A DNA stretch of 64,000 nt, taken from contig NZ_CP048602.1 in the NCBI RefSeq assembly GCF_012427705.1, positions 310,001-374,000 of the forward strand, given 5' to 3'. The position numbers were made by a program, and so were the translations under genes. Source of the DNA: Vreelandella piezotolerans (GTDB lineage Bacteria > Pseudomonadota > Gammaproteobacteria > Pseudomonadales > Halomonadaceae). Positions 41,465 to 52,607 of this stretch are shown here, in pieces. The stretch's first letter is position 1, and each line of letters starts with the position of its first letter. The notes beneath the pieces are model-generated. The model was not told the DNA's origin. It did not search any database and was given only the letters and a program-made list of their open reading frames with translations.

Positions 41465-42367
41465 ATGCCTTTGGATGCTGTTGACCGCCCTTATTTGGGG
41501 ATTTGGCTGCGTGTGCTGTCGGGGGTGCTGTTTACGGGCATGCTGGTGTGTATCAAAGCCGTGAGCGATGAAGTGCCGGTGGGGCAGTCGGTGTTTTTCC
41601 GTTCGCTGTTTGCGCTGTTGCCGATCGTGGTGTTTCTGGCCCTACGCCGGGAGTTTCCTCAGGGATTGGCGACCCGGCGACCGTTGGGGCATGCCTTGCG
41701 TTCAGGATTGGGCGCGGCGGCGATGTTTGCCTCGTTTGCCGCCGTGGCGGTGCTGCCGGTGGCCGAGACCACGCTGCTGGCGCAGTTGACGCCTATTTTT
41801 ATGGCACTAGGCGGTGTCTTGCTGTTGGGCGAGCGCTTTACGTGGGTGCGTGCGCTCGCGATGGGGCTGGCGATGGGGGGAATGGCCGTGCTGGTGTTGC
41901 CGAACGTGGGCGGTGCTTCCCAATCGGGCCAGCTGGTGGGCTATCTATTGGCGGTGCTGAGCGCGGTGCTGACGGCGGGGGCGTTACTCACCGTGCGGCG
42001 CATTTCGCGCACGGAAACGCCGGGCGCCATCGCGTTTTACTTCATTTTGGTGTCGGCCCTGGCGGGGCTGGCGACGCTGCCGCTAGGCTGGTCAGCGTTA
42101 CGCCCAGAGGTGTTGAGCCTGCTCGTGCTGGCGGGGCTGTTGGGCGGGGCGGCGCATATCGCGATGACGCTGGCATTTCGCTATGCCGAGGCGTCGCGGT
42201 TAGCGCCGTTCGAATACCTCGCCTTGCTCTGGCCGGTGTTGGCAGATTGGTGGTTATTCGATATTCCGGCCTCGTACCACTTCTTCTTGGCGCTGCCTTT
42301 GATGCTGGCCGGTGTCGTATTGGCGGCGCTGGAGGGTAAGCGCCTTAAATGGCCTCTTCGACGATAA
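41465..42367 (+). CDS. EamA/DMT-family permease
   Basis: 300 residues with ten predicted membrane helices in two EamA repeats (LSGVLFTGMLVCIKAVSDEVPVGQSVFFRSLFAL and QLVGYLLAVLSAVLTAGALLTVRRISR). DMT carriers export or import small metabolites such as amino acids, but the substrate cannot be read from sequence. The 3' end overlaps the convergent iron-transport ATPase gene by 23 bp. GC is high and the sequence is dominated by Leu, Ala and Val. Confidence 0.85.
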   Translation: MPLDAVDRPYLGIWLRVLSGVLFTGMLVCIKAVSDEVPVGQSVFFRSLFALLPIVVFLALRREFPQGLATRRPLGHALRSGLGAAAMFASFAAVAVLPVAETTLLAQLTPIFMALGGVLLLGERFTWVRALAMGLAMGGMAVLVLPNVGGASQSGQLVGYLLAVLSAVLTAGALLTVRRISRTETPGAIAFYFILVSALAGLATLPLGWSALRPEVLSLLVLAGLLGGAAHIAMTLAFRYAEASRLAPFEYLALLWPVLADWWLFDIPASYHFFLALPLMLAGVVLAALEGKRLKWPLRR

Positions 42368-43094
42368 GCTGAGGCCGCCCCTTCGAGCAGGGCTCGATGC
42401 GAGCGTTCACGCGGTAAACGCCGCGCAGTAGCTCCGGGGTGATGACGTCCTCCGTGGCGCCGCAGGCGATCAGTCGACCCTGTTCCAGCACCATGGCGTG
42501 ATCGGTAAAGCGCAGGGCGTGGCCAATGTCGTGTAGAGCGACCAGAATCAGCATTTGCCGCTCGTCGGCTAGGCGTCTCAGTACGCTCAACAGGCTAATT
42601 TGTCGGTTGAGATCGAGCGCGGACGTGGGCTCGTCCAGCATGAGGATGTCAGGCTCCTGCACCAGCGCCTGGGCGGCGCTCACTAGCTGGCGCTGGCCGC
42701 CGCTCAAATCGCCGATGTCACGCTCGGCCAGCGCGCTAATGTTCAGCTCGGCAAGCGCTTTGTCCACTTGGGCAAGGTCGTCGGCTTGTACCGTCAGGCT
42801 ACGCCCTTGCATGCGGGCCAGCAGCACGGACTCATACACCGATAAGACGGCTTTGGCACCGGTGTCCTGGGGCATGTAGGCCACGGGCCGCTCGGCGGTG
42901 GTGTGCGAAATGAGCACGTCGCCGCTGCCTTTCAGCAACCCTAGAATGCGACGGAACAGCGTCGATTTGCCTGCCGCGTTGGGGCCAAGCAGCGCCACGA
43001 CTTGCCCGCCTTGAAAGCAGGGCGTGGAGATGTCGTGAACGATGGTTTTGCGCCCATAGCGGGCGCACACGTTCTTGAGCTGTAGCGTTACCAT
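42345..43094 (-). CDS. Siderophore/iron ABC transporter ATPase (FecE-type)
   Basis: 249 residues from ATG 43094; upstream in-frame sequence is the permease gene in another frame. Walker A is LLGPNAAGKSTL (Ala in place of the usual Gly), the signature is LSGGQRQLVSAAQAL and Walker B is ILMLDEPTSALDL; the H-loop reads VALHDIGHAL. It overlaps the permease gene by 7 bp. It energises ferric-siderophore or haem uptake with the permease and binding protein upstream. Confidence 0.88.
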   Translation of the reverse strand: MVTLQLKNVCARYGRKTIVHDISTPCFQGGQVVALLGPNAAGKSTLFRRILGLLKGSGDVLISHTTAERPVAYMPQDTGAKAVLSVYESVLLARMQGRSLTVQADDLAQVDKALAELNISALAERDIGDLSGGQRQLVSAAQALVQEPDILMLDEPTSALDLNRQISLLSVLRRLADERQMLILVALHDIGHALRFTDHAMVLEQGRLIACGATEDVITPELLRGVYRVNARIEPCSKGRPQLIVEEAI

Positions 43095-44155
43095 GCGGCC
43101 TTCTTGTGATTGAGCACGAGGAAAAGGAAGAAGGGAATGCCCACGAGCGACGTGATGATGCCGATGGGAATGATGGTGCCGGGAATGATGATCTTCGACA
43201 GCACCGACCCCACCGAGAGAATCAGTGCACCGCACAGCGCCGAGCCGGGCAGGAAGAAGCGCTGATCTTCGCCCAGCAGCATACGGGCAATGTGCGGGCC
43301 CACCAGGCCAATGAAGCCAATCGTACCGACGAAGGCAACGGCGATGGCGGCCAGCAGCGACACAAGCACCAATACCTCTAGGCGCAGCGCGCGAGGGTTG
43401 ACGCCCATGCTCTCCGCTTTGGCATCCCCCAGGCGCATGGCGGTGAGCGCCCAACCGTGGCGTGCCAAAAGCGGCATTACCAGGGCGAGCACGCCGAGTG
43501 CGATCCAAAACTTTGGCCAAGTGGCTTTGGTAAGGCTGCCCATCGTCCAAAACACGACGGCCGCCACGGCCTCTTGGCTGGCAAAGAACTGAATCAGCGC
43601 CATCAGCGAGTTGAAGATGAACACCATCGCGATGCCGAGTAGCACGATGGTTTCCACGGTGACGCCGCGCTTTAGGCTCAGCGCGTGAATCAAAAACGCG
43701 GTGAACATGGCCATCAGAAACGCGTTGATGGGCACTACATATTCGATGGCGGTGGGGATGATGGCCACACCAAAGGCCAAGCCAAGGGCAGCACCGAAGC
43801 TGGCGCCCGCGGATATCCCCAGCGTGAACGGGCTGGCGAGCGGGTTGCTGAGGATGGTCTGCATCTGCGCGCCCGCCACCGAGAGGCTAGCCCCCACGAC
43901 GATGGCCATGAGCGCGACCGGCATACGAATGTCCCACAAAATGACCCGCGCCTGCTGGCTGACGGCATCGGGAGTCACCAGCGCAGCGACCACCTCGGCC
44001 AAGCTGAAACGGGCGGGGCCGAGTGCCAAATCCACACAGAGACTGAGCAGCAGCGCGAGAGTCAGCCCCACCAGAATCAGCTGTCGACGCCACACTTGAG
44101 CGCGATAGAACGTGCGTCCGGCGGTTGGGTGGGCGACGTTGGCATTACTCATCAT
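43088..44155 (-). CDS. Siderophore/iron ABC transporter permease (FecCD-type)
   Basis: 355 residues with about ten membrane helices. FecCD features include LALGPARFSLAEVVAAL, LWDIRMPVALMAIVVGASLSVAGAQMQTILSNPLASPFTLGISAGASFGAALG, and the coupling region FVGTIGFIGLVGPHIARMLLGEDQRFFLPGSALCGAL. A single permease gene implies a homodimeric channel. It overlaps both neighbours, 7 bp with the ATPase and 11 bp with the binding protein. Confidence 0.93.
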   Translation of the reverse strand: MMSNANVAHPTAGRTFYRAQVWRRQLILVGLTLALLLSLCVDLALGPARFSLAEVVAALVTPDAVSQQARVILWDIRMPVALMAIVVGASLSVAGAQMQTILSNPLASPFTLGISAGASFGAALGLAFGVAIIPTAIEYVVPINAFLMAMFTAFLIHALSLKRGVTVETIVLLGIAMVFIFNSLMALIQFFASQEAVAAVVFWTMGSLTKATWPKFWIALGVLALVMPLLARHGWALTAMRLGDAKAESMGVNPRALRLEVLVLVSLLAAIAVAFVGTIGFIGLVGPHIARMLLGEDQRFFLPGSALCGALILSVGSVLSKIIIPGTIIPIGIITSLVGIPFFLFLVLNHKKAAW

Positions 44156-45272
44156 GAAGCGTTATCCAGTAGCCGGGCTGATAGTCGATCGGCAGAAACC
44201 GGTCGTGAAGCTCTTCCAAGGTAGCTTCGGGGTCTAAATCTTCAAACAGCTCGGGATGGAACCACTTGGCCAGCTGCTGTACGGCAACGAAGTAGTAGGG
44301 GCTGTTATAGAACTGGTGCCAAATCGCGTGAACGTTCCCTGTCTCGACGGCGTCGATGCCGGTCATGGCGGTGCGGGTCGTTAACGCTTGCAGTTTTTCC
44401 CGTGCCTGCGCCTGGTCGGCGCCGGGACCAACACCAACCCAGTCACCGCCTGGCACGTAGGCATCCCAACTGCCGCCCGTGACCACCACGTGCTGCGGGT
44501 CGGCGGCGATGATTTGCTCGGGGTTGAGGTTGCCAAAGCTGGCGGGGATGATGCCATCGGCAATATTGATGCCGCCTGCCAACGTCACGTATTCGCCAAA
44601 GTTGGCAGGGCCGAAGCTCATGCAGCACTCATCCGAATAGCCGCCTGCACGGTCGACGAAAACGCGTGGCCGTTCGGGGTCGGCTTGCTCGATGACATCC
44701 GTTACCCGGGCGAGCTGCGCTTCAGCAAAGGTGATGAACTCCTTGGCAGCGGCCTCGTCGCTCATCAGCTGGCCGATCAGGCGCATCGATGGAATGGTGT
44801 TCTCGATGGGGTCTTCGCGGAAGTCCACGTACACGATAGGAATATCCAGTTCCGCGAGCTTGTCATCGTAGGCGGCATCCTCGGTGGCTGCTTTTGCCTC
44901 GATGTTCATCAGGATCAGGTCGGGATTCAGTGACGCTGCTTGTTCGACATCGAAGGTACCATCTTTGAAGCCCCCAAAGGTGGGAATCGACGCCATCTCG
45001 GGGAAGCGCTCTAAGTAGCGTTGGTAGTTGTCAGGGTCTGCTTGTGAAAAGTCTTCTCGCCAGCCCACCACGTGGGCCAGTGGTGCGTCGGGTTCGAGCA
45101 TGCCCAGCAGATAGATTTGCCTGCCTTCGCCCAGGATGACGCGTTCGGCAGGGGCGTCTAGGGTGATCTGTCGGCCAGCAATATCAGTGACCGTGATGGG
45201 CGCCGCGATGGCCGACGCGCAAACGAAAGACGTCAGCGCACCTACAAAAGGAAGAGATAGGCGTAACAGCAT
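44145..45272 (-). CDS. Siderophore/iron ABC transporter binding protein (FecB/BtuF-type)
   Basis: 375 residues. A signal peptide (LSLPFVGALTSFVCASAIA) precedes a periplasmic-binding fold: ITVTDIAGRQITLDAPAERVILGEG, then YLLGMLEPDAPLAHVVGW, LNPDLILMNIEAKA, and PNFGEYVTLAGGINIADGIIPA with LNPEQIIAADPQHVVVTGG. It captures an iron chelate for the permease. It is first in the operon; a candidate Fur box lies 70 bp upstream. Confidence 0.92.
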   Translation of the reverse strand: MLLRLSLPFVGALTSFVCASAIAAPITVTDIAGRQITLDAPAERVILGEGRQIYLLGMLEPDAPLAHVVGWREDFSQADPDNYQRYLERFPEMASIPTFGGFKDGTFDVEQAASLNPDLILMNIEAKAATEDAAYDDKLAELDIPIVYVDFREDPIENTIPSMRLIGQLMSDEAAAKEFITFAEAQLARVTDVIEQADPERPRVFVDRAGGYSDECCMSFGPANFGEYVTLAGGINIADGIIPASFGNLNPEQIIAADPQHVVVTGGSWDAYVPGGDWVGVGPGADQAQAREKLQALTTRTAMTGIDAVETGNVHAIWHQFYNSPYYFVAVQQLAKWFHPELFEDLDPEATLEELHDRFLPIDYQPGYWITLHDE

Positions 45273-45341
45273 AGTGGCATTGAGTACCTGAGTTCTTTAG
45301 CGTCTACGCTAACGATGAGTGTTTAATCAAACATAGATGTT

Positions 45342-45360
45342 GATGTTAATTGCTATTCTC
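45342..45360 (-). promoter_or_regulatory. Candidate Fur box of the iron ABC operon
   Basis: On the minus strand GAGAATAGCAATTAACATC matches 12 of 19 positions of the Fur consensus and lies 70 bp upstream of the binding-protein start. A second Fur-like half site (AATGAGAATTCC, minus strand) is near 45445-45456, before the divergent DUF2218 gene. Confidence 0.5.
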
Positions 45361-45524
45361 ATGTCCGGCATTATCCCTTAAAGCAGAAAAGGTGTCGAGG
45401 TAAGTGCCAAGCATTAGCATGATGGCAACAGGCCGTTGCAAGGAATTCTCATTCGTTGCTTGGTTCTTTTCACAGCGAGGATTACGCTAGTGGGTACTTA
45501 CTACTATGAAGATGGAGTAAACCC

Positions 45525-45806
45525 ATGCCGTTATCCCGAGCTGAGATTGCCACCCCCTCTGGTGCACGCTTGATCAACCGCTTATGCAAACACTGGGCGC
45601 ATAAATTGGAGGTCGAGCATACCGAGCAGGACGCCAAAATCGTGTTCTCCAGCGGTACCTGCCTGATGCACGCCGAGCCAGAACGGCTGCTGGTCTCTAT
45701 CGAAACCCTCGAAGAGGAGTACCTGGACCAGCTCGAAGGCGTGGTCGAAAGCCATTTGGTGCGGATGGCGAAAGACGAACCGCTAGAGATCGTCTGGGAA
45801 AATTGA
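45525..45806 (+). CDS. DUF2218 family protein
   Basis: 93 residues. The DUF2218 pattern is RAEIATPSGARLINRLCKHWAHKLEVE, FSSGTCLMHAEPERLLVSIET, and LDQLEGVVESHLVRMA. The family is often found beside siderophore transport or reductase genes and is thought to be iron-related, but its function is not established. It is divergent from the iron ABC operon, and the 252-bp gap holds Fur-like sequence. GGAG lies 10 bp before the ATG. Confidence 0.85.
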   Translation: MPLSRAEIATPSGARLINRLCKHWAHKLEVEHTEQDAKIVFSSGTCLMHAEPERLLVSIETLEEEYLDQLEGVVESHLVRMAKDEPLEIVWEN

Positions 45807-46727
<921 letters not shown>

Positions 46728-46978
46728 TCGGCAAAACGAACGTAACGCCACGCTGAAAATAAAGGGCTAGCCTGCGGTCGGTAAATCCTGTAACATTCCA
46801 AAAATTTTGGCCGAGTGGCTGTCGAGGCGCTGAAAAAACGCCTGCAGCGAATGCCTGTGGCAGTCAGTGTTAGTGGAAAGAATGTCAGTGGAAAGTGCAC
46901 CACGCTTGTTGCACTGGCCGTTAGGTGTGAGAAAAAAGTCAGCGAACTGCTGCGCCATGGCACGACCGTTACGGTGGC

Positions 46979-47131
46979 ATGGATGAGAACAACAAGCGGG
47001 ATGAAACCGATGTTTTTATTGTCGGCTTCGTCCCGCTTTTTTACGACCCGACGTTTGCACGCAAACGCCGACAACCGGATCGCCGAGCCTGCGCCCACAG
47101 GCTCCCACCAGCATGGGAGAACGTGTTTTGA
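46979..47131 (+). CDS. Possible leader peptide ORF of carAB
   Basis: A 50-codon frame from ATG 46979 to TGA 47129-47131. It begins [17 protein letters not shown] and ends PAWENVF. The whole intrinsic terminator (46994-47042) lies inside it, and its stop overlaps the likely TTG start of carA as TTGA. This layout resembles the pyrBI leader of E. coli, where translation through the terminator links pyrimidine level to transcription. The ribosome site is poor and there is no homology evidence, so chance cannot be excluded. Confidence 0.3.
   Translation: MDENNKRDETDVFIVGFVPLFYDPTFARKRRQPDRRACAHRLPPAWENVF
46994..47042 (+). terminator. Intrinsic terminator or attenuator upstream of carA
   Basis: AAGCGGGATGAAACCGA (46994-47010) pairs with TCGGCTTCGTCCCGCTT (47022-47038), 17 positions with one mismatch and one G-T pair, followed by TTTTTT. 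It lies 270 bp after dapB and 85 bp before carA. It could end dapB transcripts or attenuate carAB. The rest of the 385-bp dapB-carA gap holds a CCAAAAATTTTGG palindrome (46798-46810) and an AGGCG/CGCCT hairpin (46825-46843). Confidence 0.8.
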
Positions 47132-48288
47132 ATAACCCCGCATTGAGCAAACCCGCGATATTGGCCCTGGAAGATGGCAGTGTGTTTCATGGCACGGCCA
47201 TTGGCGCGGAGGGAATCACAAGCGGTGAGGTGGTGTTCAATACAGCCATGACCGGCTACCAGGAAATCCTCACCGACCCCTCTTATACCCGCCAAATCGT
47301 TACCCTGACCTATCCCCACATCGGCAATACCGGCATCAACAGCGAAGATGTGGAATCTGCTTCCATTGCGGCAGCAGGCCTGGTGATTCGCGATCTTCCC
47401 CTGTTGGCCAGCAGCTTTCGTTCCGAACAAACCCTCTCTGATTACCTGAAAAGCCAAAACGTACTGGGCATTGCCGATATCGACACCCGCCGCCTGACGC
47501 GTATTTTGCGTGACAAAGGGGCTCAAAACGGCGCGATTCTGGCAGGTGCCGAGGCAAAGGGTGACGATGCCGTCGAACGGGCGCTGGCCGCGGCGAAGGC
47601 ATTTCCGGGCTTGAAGGGCATGGATTTGGCCAAGGAAGTCTCCTGCAAAGAGGCTTACGAGTGGTTGGAAGGCGAGTGGGCCTTGGGCGAAGGCTATGCG
47701 GATGCGAGCCAGGGCGAGCGCCCCTACCACGTGGTGGCGTTCGATTACGGCGTGAAGTTCAACATCCTGCGCATGCTGGCGGCGCGGGGCTGCCGCTTGA
47801 CCGTGGTGCCGGCGCAAACGCCGGCGGCAGAGGTGCTGGCGATGAACCCGGACGGCGTGTTCCTGGCCAACGGCCCCGGCGACCCCGAGCCCTGTGATTA
47901 CGCCATCAAGGCGATCCAGGAAGTGCTGGAAACCGACACGCCGGTGTTCGGCATTTGCTTGGGCCACCAGCTGCTGGCGCTGGCCTCCGGTGCCAAAACC
48001 GTCAAGATGGGTCACGGTCACCACGGGGCCAACCATCCGGTACAAGACCTGGATACCGGCACGGTGATGATCACCAGTCAGAACCACGGCTTCGCGGCCG
48101 ATGAAGCAACGCTACCCAGCAACGTACGCGCCACGCACCGCTCGCTGTTCGACGGCACTCTGCAGGGCATCGAGCGTACCGATCGTCCGGCGTTTAGCTT
48201 CCAGGGCCACCCGGAAGCGAGCCCAGGTCCGCGCGACGTAGCGCCGCTGTTCGATCGTTTCATCGCCATGATGCAGGCGCGCCGCTAG
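47128..48288 (+). CDS. carA: Carbamoyl-phosphate synthase small subunit
   Basis: 386 residues from TTG 47128, which has GGGAGA seven bases upstream; an ATG at 47113 is in frame but has no ribosome site. CarA features: [34 protein letters not shown], and the class I glutaminase with the nucleophile in [18 protein letters not shown] and the catalytic His-x-Glu in [11 protein letters not shown]. It hydrolyses glutamine and passes ammonia to CarB for arginine and pyrimidine synthesis. It is 75 bp before carB. Confidence 0.96.
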   Translation: MNNPALSKPAILALEDGSVFHGTAIGAEGITSGEVVFNTAMTGYQEILTDPSYTRQIVTLTYPHIGNTGINSEDVESASIAAAGLVIRDLPLLASSFRSEQTLSDYLKSQNVLGIADIDTRRLTRILRDKGAQNGAILAGAEAKGDDAVERALAAAKAFPGLKGMDLAKEVSCKEAYEWLEGEWALGEGYADASQGERPYHVVAFDYGVKFNILRMLAARGCRLTVVPAQTPAAEVLAMNPDGVFLANGPGDPEPCDYAIKAIQEVLETDTPVFGICLGHQLLALASGAKTVKMGHGHHGANHPVQDLDTGTVMITSQNHGFAADEATLPSNVRATHRSLFDGTLQGIERTDRPAFSFQGHPEASPGPRDVAPLFDRFIAMMQARR

Positions 48289-48363
48289 GTTCGCCGCGCT
48301 GCCTCTCAGTGCCTAGTTACGCCGTTTTGATGCTCATCGTCACCACTTTTTGCGGGAACCGTT

Positions 48364-51300
48364 ATGCCTAAGCGTACCGATATCAATAGCATTCTCATCA
48401 TTGGCGCTGGTCCGATCGTCATCGGTCAGGCCTGCGAATTCGACTACTCCGGCGCCCAGGCCTGTAAAGCGCTGCGCGAGGAGGGCTACCAGGTCATTCT
48501 GGTCAACTCTAACCCGGCCACCATCATGACCGATCCCGCCATGGCCGATGCCACCTACATCGAGCCGATCACTTGGCAAGCCGTCGAGAAAATCATCGAA
48601 GCCGAGCGCCCGGATGTGATTCTGCCCACCATGGGCGGTCAGACGGCGCTGAACTGCGCGCTGGACCTGGACAAGCACGGCGTGCTGGCCAAATACGGTG
48701 TCGAGATGATCGGTGCCAATGCCGATGCCATCAACAAGGCCGAAGACCGCGATCTGTTCGACAAGGCGATGAAGAACATCGGCCTGGAGTGCCCCAAGGC
48801 CAAAGTGGCGCACACCATGGACGAGGCGTGGGAGATTCAGGCGGAGCTGGGCTTTCCGACGATCATTCGCCCCTCTTATACCATGGGCGGCTCCGGCGGC
48901 GGCGTGGCGTACAACAAGGAAGAGTTCGAAGAGATCTGCACCCGCGGTTTCGAACTGTCCAACAACCACGAGCTGCTCATCGACGAGTCGCTGCTGGGTT
49001 GGAAAGAGTACGAAATGGAGGTGGTGCGCGATAAGAACGATAACTGCATCATCGTCTGCGCGATCGAAAACTTCGACCCCATGGGCGTCCACACCGGCGA
49101 CTCCATCACCGTGGCCCCGGCCCAGACGCTGACCGATAAAGAGTACCAGATCATGCGCGACGCCAGCCTCGCGGTGCTGCGCGAGATTGGCGTAGAAACC
49201 GGCGGGTCGAACGTTCAGTTCGGTATGGACCCTAAGACCGGCCGCATGGTCGTCATCGAGATGAATCCCCGTGTCTCTCGCTCGTCGGCGCTGGCCTCCA
49301 AAGCCACTGGTTTCCCGATTGCCAAGATCGCCGCGAAGCTGGCGGTGGGTTACACCCTGGACGAGCTGCAAAACGACATTACCGGCGGCCAAACTCCGGC
49401 GTCCTTCGAGCCGTCCATCGACTATGTCGTGACCAAAATCCCGCGCTTCACCTTCGAGAAGTTCCCCCAGGCGAACGACCGCCTGACCACCCAGATGAAG
49501 TCGGTGGGCGAGGTGATGGCGATTGGCCGTACGTTCCAAGAGTCGCTGCAAAAAGCGCTGCGCGGCATGGAAACCGGTAACGACGGCCTCGACCCGATCA
49601 TTACCGAGTTTACCGATGACGCGATGGCCCAAATCAAGGGCGAGCTACAGGCAGCGGGTGCCGAGCGCATCTTCTTCGTCGCCGACGCCATGCGCGCGGG
49701 CATGAGCGTGGACGACGTGTTCGCGCTGACCAACATCGACCGTTGGTTCCTGGTCCAGCTCGAAGACCTGATTCTGACCGAAGCGGCGGTTTCCAAGCGT
49801 GCGCTGGCGGACCTCTCCGCCCGCGAGTTGTTCCAGCTCAAGCGCAAGGGCTTCTCGGATGCTCGTTTAGCGAAGCTGTTGGGCGTGTCCGAAAAAGAGT
49901 TCCGCAAGACGCGTCAAGCCGCCAACATCCGCCCGGTCTACAAGCGCGTGGATACCTGCGCGGCCGAATTTGCCTCGGACACGGCCTACATGTACTCCAC
50001 CTACGAGGAAGAGTGCGAAGCAGACGTCTCGGATCGCCAGAAAATCATGGTGCTGGGCGGTGGCCCGAACCGTATCGGCCAGGGTATCGAGTTCGACTAC
50101 TGCTGCGTTCACGCCGCCTTCGCCATGCGCGACGACGGCTACGAAACCATCATGGTCAACTGCAACCCGGAAACCGTCTCCACCGACTACGACACCTCGG
50201 ATCGTCTCTACTTCGAGCCGGTCACGCTGGAAGACGTGCTGGAAATTGCCGATAAAGAGAAGCCGGTGGGCGTCATCGTCCAGTTCGGTGGACAAACGCC
50301 GCTGAAGCTTGCCCGCGAACTGGAAGCTGCAGGCGTGCCGATCATTGGCACCACGCCGGACGCCATCGACCGCGCGGAAGACCGCGAGCGCTTCCAGGTG
50401 ATGATCGACAAGCTCGGCCTGAAACAGCCGCCCAACGCCACGGCCCGCAGCTTCGAAGATGCCTTCGCCAAAGCCGAAAAAATTGGCTACCCCTTGGTCG
50501 TGCGTCCGAGTTACGTCCTGGGCGGCCGGGCGATGGAGATCGTCTACGACGCCTCCGAGCTCGAAAACTACATGACCAACGCAGTGAAAGTCTCCAACGA
50601 CTCGCCGGTACTGCTGGATCACTTCCTGAGTGCCGCGGTGGAAGTCGACATCGATGCGGTCTCCGACGGTCAGCAGGTCGTGATTGGCGGTATCATGCAG
50701 CACGTCGAGCAAGCGGGCGTTCACTCCGGCGACTCCGCCTGTGCGTTGCCGCCCTACTCGCTGCCGGCCGACGTGCAGGACGAGATGCGCGATCAGGTCA
50801 AGAAAATGGCCGTCGAGCTGGGCGTCAAAGGTCTGATGAACGTGCAGCTGGCCTGGCAGGATGGCGAGATCTACGTGATTGAGGTCAACCCACGCGCCTC
50901 ACGTACCGTGCCGTTCGTGTCCAAGTGCATCGGTACCTCGCTGGCGCAGGTGGCAGCCCGCTGCATGGCCGGTAAGACTCTGGCCGAACAGGGCTTCGAG
51001 CGTGAGATCGTGCCGCACTTCTATAGCGTCAAAGAAGCGGTCTTCCCGTTCAACAAGTTCCAGGGCGTCGACCCGATTCTCTCGCCGGAAATGAAGTCCA
51101 CCGGCGAAGTCATGGGCTCGGGCGATACCTTCGCAGAAGCGTTCTTCAAGGCGCAACTGGGCGCGGGAGAAGCAATTCCGGCGCTGGAGGGCGATCGTAA
51201 AGCCTTCCTGTCGGTACGCGAACCCGACAAGCAGGGGATTATCGAAGTGGCTCGTTCTCTGCTAACATTAGGCTTCACGCTTTGTGCAACGCGTGGTACG

Positions 51301-51594
51301 GCAGTGGCTATCGAAGCCGCCGGTTTGCCCGTGGAGCACGTCAATAAAGTCTACGAAGGCCGTCCCCATATCGTCGATCTGCTGAAGAACGACGAAATCG
51401 CCTACATCGTGAACACTACCGAAGGTCGTCAGGCAATCAACGACTCTTCGATCATTCGCCGTACTGCTCTCGCGCGCAAGGTGCCCTATGCGACCACCTT
51501 GGCGGGCGCTAATGCCGTTTGCATGGCGCTAGAGTACGGTAGGGAGATTACGGTGCGGCGCCTTCAGGATCTGCATGCAGGAGCAAGTCAATGA
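48364..51594 (+). CDS. carB: Carbamoyl-phosphate synthase large subunit
   Basis: 1076 residues, the standard length. Two homologous ATP-grasp halves are visible: the first with [21 protein letters not shown] and [19 protein letters not shown], the second with [21 protein letters not shown] and [19 protein letters not shown]. The C-terminal MGS-like allosteric domain (about 940-1076) includes the [20 protein letters not shown] region that binds UMP or ornithine. It makes carbamoyl phosphate from bicarbonate, ammonia and two ATP. It overlaps greA by ATGA. Confidence 0.98.
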   Translation: MPKRTDINSILIIGAGPIVIGQACEFDYSGAQACKALREEGYQVILVNSNPATIMTDPAMADATYIEPITWQAVEKIIEAERPDVILPTMGGQTALNCALDLDKHGVLAKYGVEMIGANADAINKAEDRDLFDKAMKNIGLECPKAKVAHTMDEAWEIQAELGFPTIIRPSYTMGGSGGGVAYNKEEFEEICTRGFELSNNHELLIDESLLGWKEYEMEVVRDKNDNCIIVCAIENFDPMGVHTGDSITVAPAQTLTDKEYQIMRDASLAVLREIGVETGGSNVQFGMDPKTGRMVVIEMNPRVSRSSALASKATGFPIAKIAAKLAVGYTLDELQNDITGGQTPASFEPSIDYVVTKIPRFTFEKFPQANDRLTTQMKSVGEVMAIGRTFQESLQKALRGMETGNDGLDPIITEFTDDAMAQIKGELQAAGAERIFFVADAMRAGMSVDDVFALTNIDRWFLVQLEDLILTEAAVSKRALADLSARELFQLKRKGFSDARLAKLLGVSEKEFRKTRQAANIRPVYKRVDTCAAEFASDTAYMYSTYEEECEADVSDRQKIMVLGGGPNRIGQGIEFDYCCVHAAFAMRDDGYETIMVNCNPETVSTDYDTSDRLYFEPVTLEDVLEIADKEKPVGVIVQFGGQTPLKLARELEAAGVPIIGTTPDAIDRAEDRERFQVMIDKLGLKQPPNATARSFEDAFAKAEKIGYPLVVRPSYVLGGRAMEIVYDASELENYMTNAVKVSNDSPVLLDHFLSAAVEVDIDAVSDGQQVVIGGIMQHVEQAGVHSGDSACALPPYSLPADVQDEMRDQVKKMAVELGVKGLMNVQLAWQDGEIYVIEVNPRASRTVPFVSKCIGTSLAQVAARCMAGKTLAEQGFEREIVPHFYSVKEAVFPFNKFQGVDPILSPEMKSTGEVMGSGDTFAEAFFKAQLGAGEAIPALEGDRKAFLSVREPDKQGIIEVARSLLTLGFTLCATRGTAVAIEAAGLPVEHVNKVYEGRPHIVDLLKNDEIAYIVNTTEGRQAINDSSIIRRTALARKVPYATTLAGANAVCMALEYGREITVRRLQDLHAGASQ

Positions 51595-52067
51595 ACAAGG
51601 TCCCGATGACGGTAGCGGGAGAAAAAAGCCTTCGCGAGGAGCTCAATCACTTGAAGGGCGAAGAGCGCCCTCGGGTGATTGCCGCCATCGCCGAAGCGCG
51701 TGAACATGGCGACCTCAAGGAGAACGCCGAGTATCACGCGGCGCGCGAGCAGCAGGGATTCATCGAAGGCCGTATCCAGGAAATCGAAAGCAAGCTTTCT
51801 GGTGCGCAGGTGATCGATGTCACCAAGCTGCCGAAGACCGGTAAGGTGATTTTCGGGGTAACCGTATCGCTGCTGAACCTGGATAGCGATGCCAGCGTGA
51901 CCTATCGCATCGTGGGCGAAGACGAAGCCGACATCAAAGCGGGCAGAATCTCGGTCACTTCACCCATTGCGCGTGCGCTGATCGGTAAGGAAGAGGGCGA
52001 TGTCGTGGTGGTGAAAACCCCAGGCGGCGACGTGGAGTACGAGATCGAGAGCGTCGAGCACCTCTAA
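51591..52067 (+). CDS. greA: Transcript cleavage factor GreA
   Basis: 158 residues. The N-terminal coiled coil carries the catalytic tip [22 protein letters not shown] (acidic Asp/Glu pair), and the C-terminal domain has [26 protein letters not shown] and [21 protein letters not shown]. It rescues backtracked RNA polymerase by stimulating cleavage of the 3' RNA. The ATGA overlap with carB implies translational coupling. A strong terminator follows. Confidence 0.97.
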   Translation: MNKVPMTVAGEKSLREELNHLKGEERPRVIAAIAEAREHGDLKENAEYHAAREQQGFIEGRIQEIESKLSGAQVIDVTKLPKTGKVIFGVTVSLLNLDSDASVTYRIVGEDEADIKAGRISVTSPIARALIGKEEGDVVVVKTPGGDVEYEIESVEHL

Positions 52068-52087
52068 CCACGTACCGCTAGCGCAAA

Positions 52088-52123
52088 AAAAGGCCCGGTG
52101 CAGGAGACTGCATCGGGCCTTTT
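52088..52123. terminator. Bidirectional terminator between greA and yhbY
   Basis: AAAAGGCCCGGTGCAG, loop GAGA, CTGCATCGGGCCTTTT: a 16-position stem with one G-T pair, flanked by A and T runs. It serves both carAB-greA and convergent yhbY. Confidence 0.85.
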
Positions 52124-52166
52124 GGTGGTCAGGTGCGTGACATCGAGCCTGAACGCCCTGTACGCG

Positions 52167-52493
52167 TTAGTGTCGACCGTGGTGATTCTCGAAGCGAGTG
52201 ACGTTCGACAGCTTGGGATTCGCCTTTGGGTTGCGGCGATACAGCAGTGCCATCTTGCCGATGGTTTGCACCAGCTCGGCGTTGCTGTCAGCCAGCAGCT
52301 CGTTGATCATCGCGGCACGGTCGTCCCGCTCTGGCAGGGCGAGCTTGACTTTGATCAGCTCGTGATCGTTGAGCGCGCGGTTGAGTTCTGCGAGCAAATT
52401 GTCGGAGACGCCGTTCTCAGAAACGGTGACCACCGGGTTCAAATGGTGGCCAATGCTGCGAAATGCTTTCTTTTGTGCCTGTGACAAGCTCAT
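52167..52493 (-). CDS. yhbY: Ribosome assembly RNA-binding protein YhbY
   Basis: 108 residues. The CRM-domain pattern is SQAQKKAFRSIGHHLNPVVTVSENGVSDNLLAELNRALNDHELIKVKL, followed by IGKMALLYRRN with the conserved basic loop. It binds pre-50S particles and aids large-subunit maturation. It is divergent from rlmE, a very common pairing in gammaproteobacteria. Confidence 0.95.
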   Translation of the reverse strand: MSLSQAQKKAFRSIGHHLNPVVTVSENGVSDNLLAELNRALNDHELIKVKLALPERDDRAAMINELLADSNAELVQTIGKMALLYRRNPKANPKLSNVTRFENHHGRH

Positions 52494-52607
52494 GGTATCT
52501 TGCGGTATCCCGGTTAGCGCTTAACGTTCCATCTTACGGTGAAATGCCGCTGAGTGAAAGCAATCGCGTGAACGCGCCCATCCCTTATCCAAGCGTCAGA
52601 TTCCCAC

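Noticed and set aside
46815..47135. 106-codon frame in the dapB-carA gap
   Set aside because: No ribosome site or recognisable pattern; it runs through the terminator in a different frame from the 50-codon leader candidate that ends at the carA start.
48340..49632. 430-codon frame antisense to carB, and the 359-codon frame antisense to nusA (60281-61360)
   Set aside because: Both are composition shadows of strongly coding genes on the plus strand, with repetitive hydrophilic translations and no start signals.
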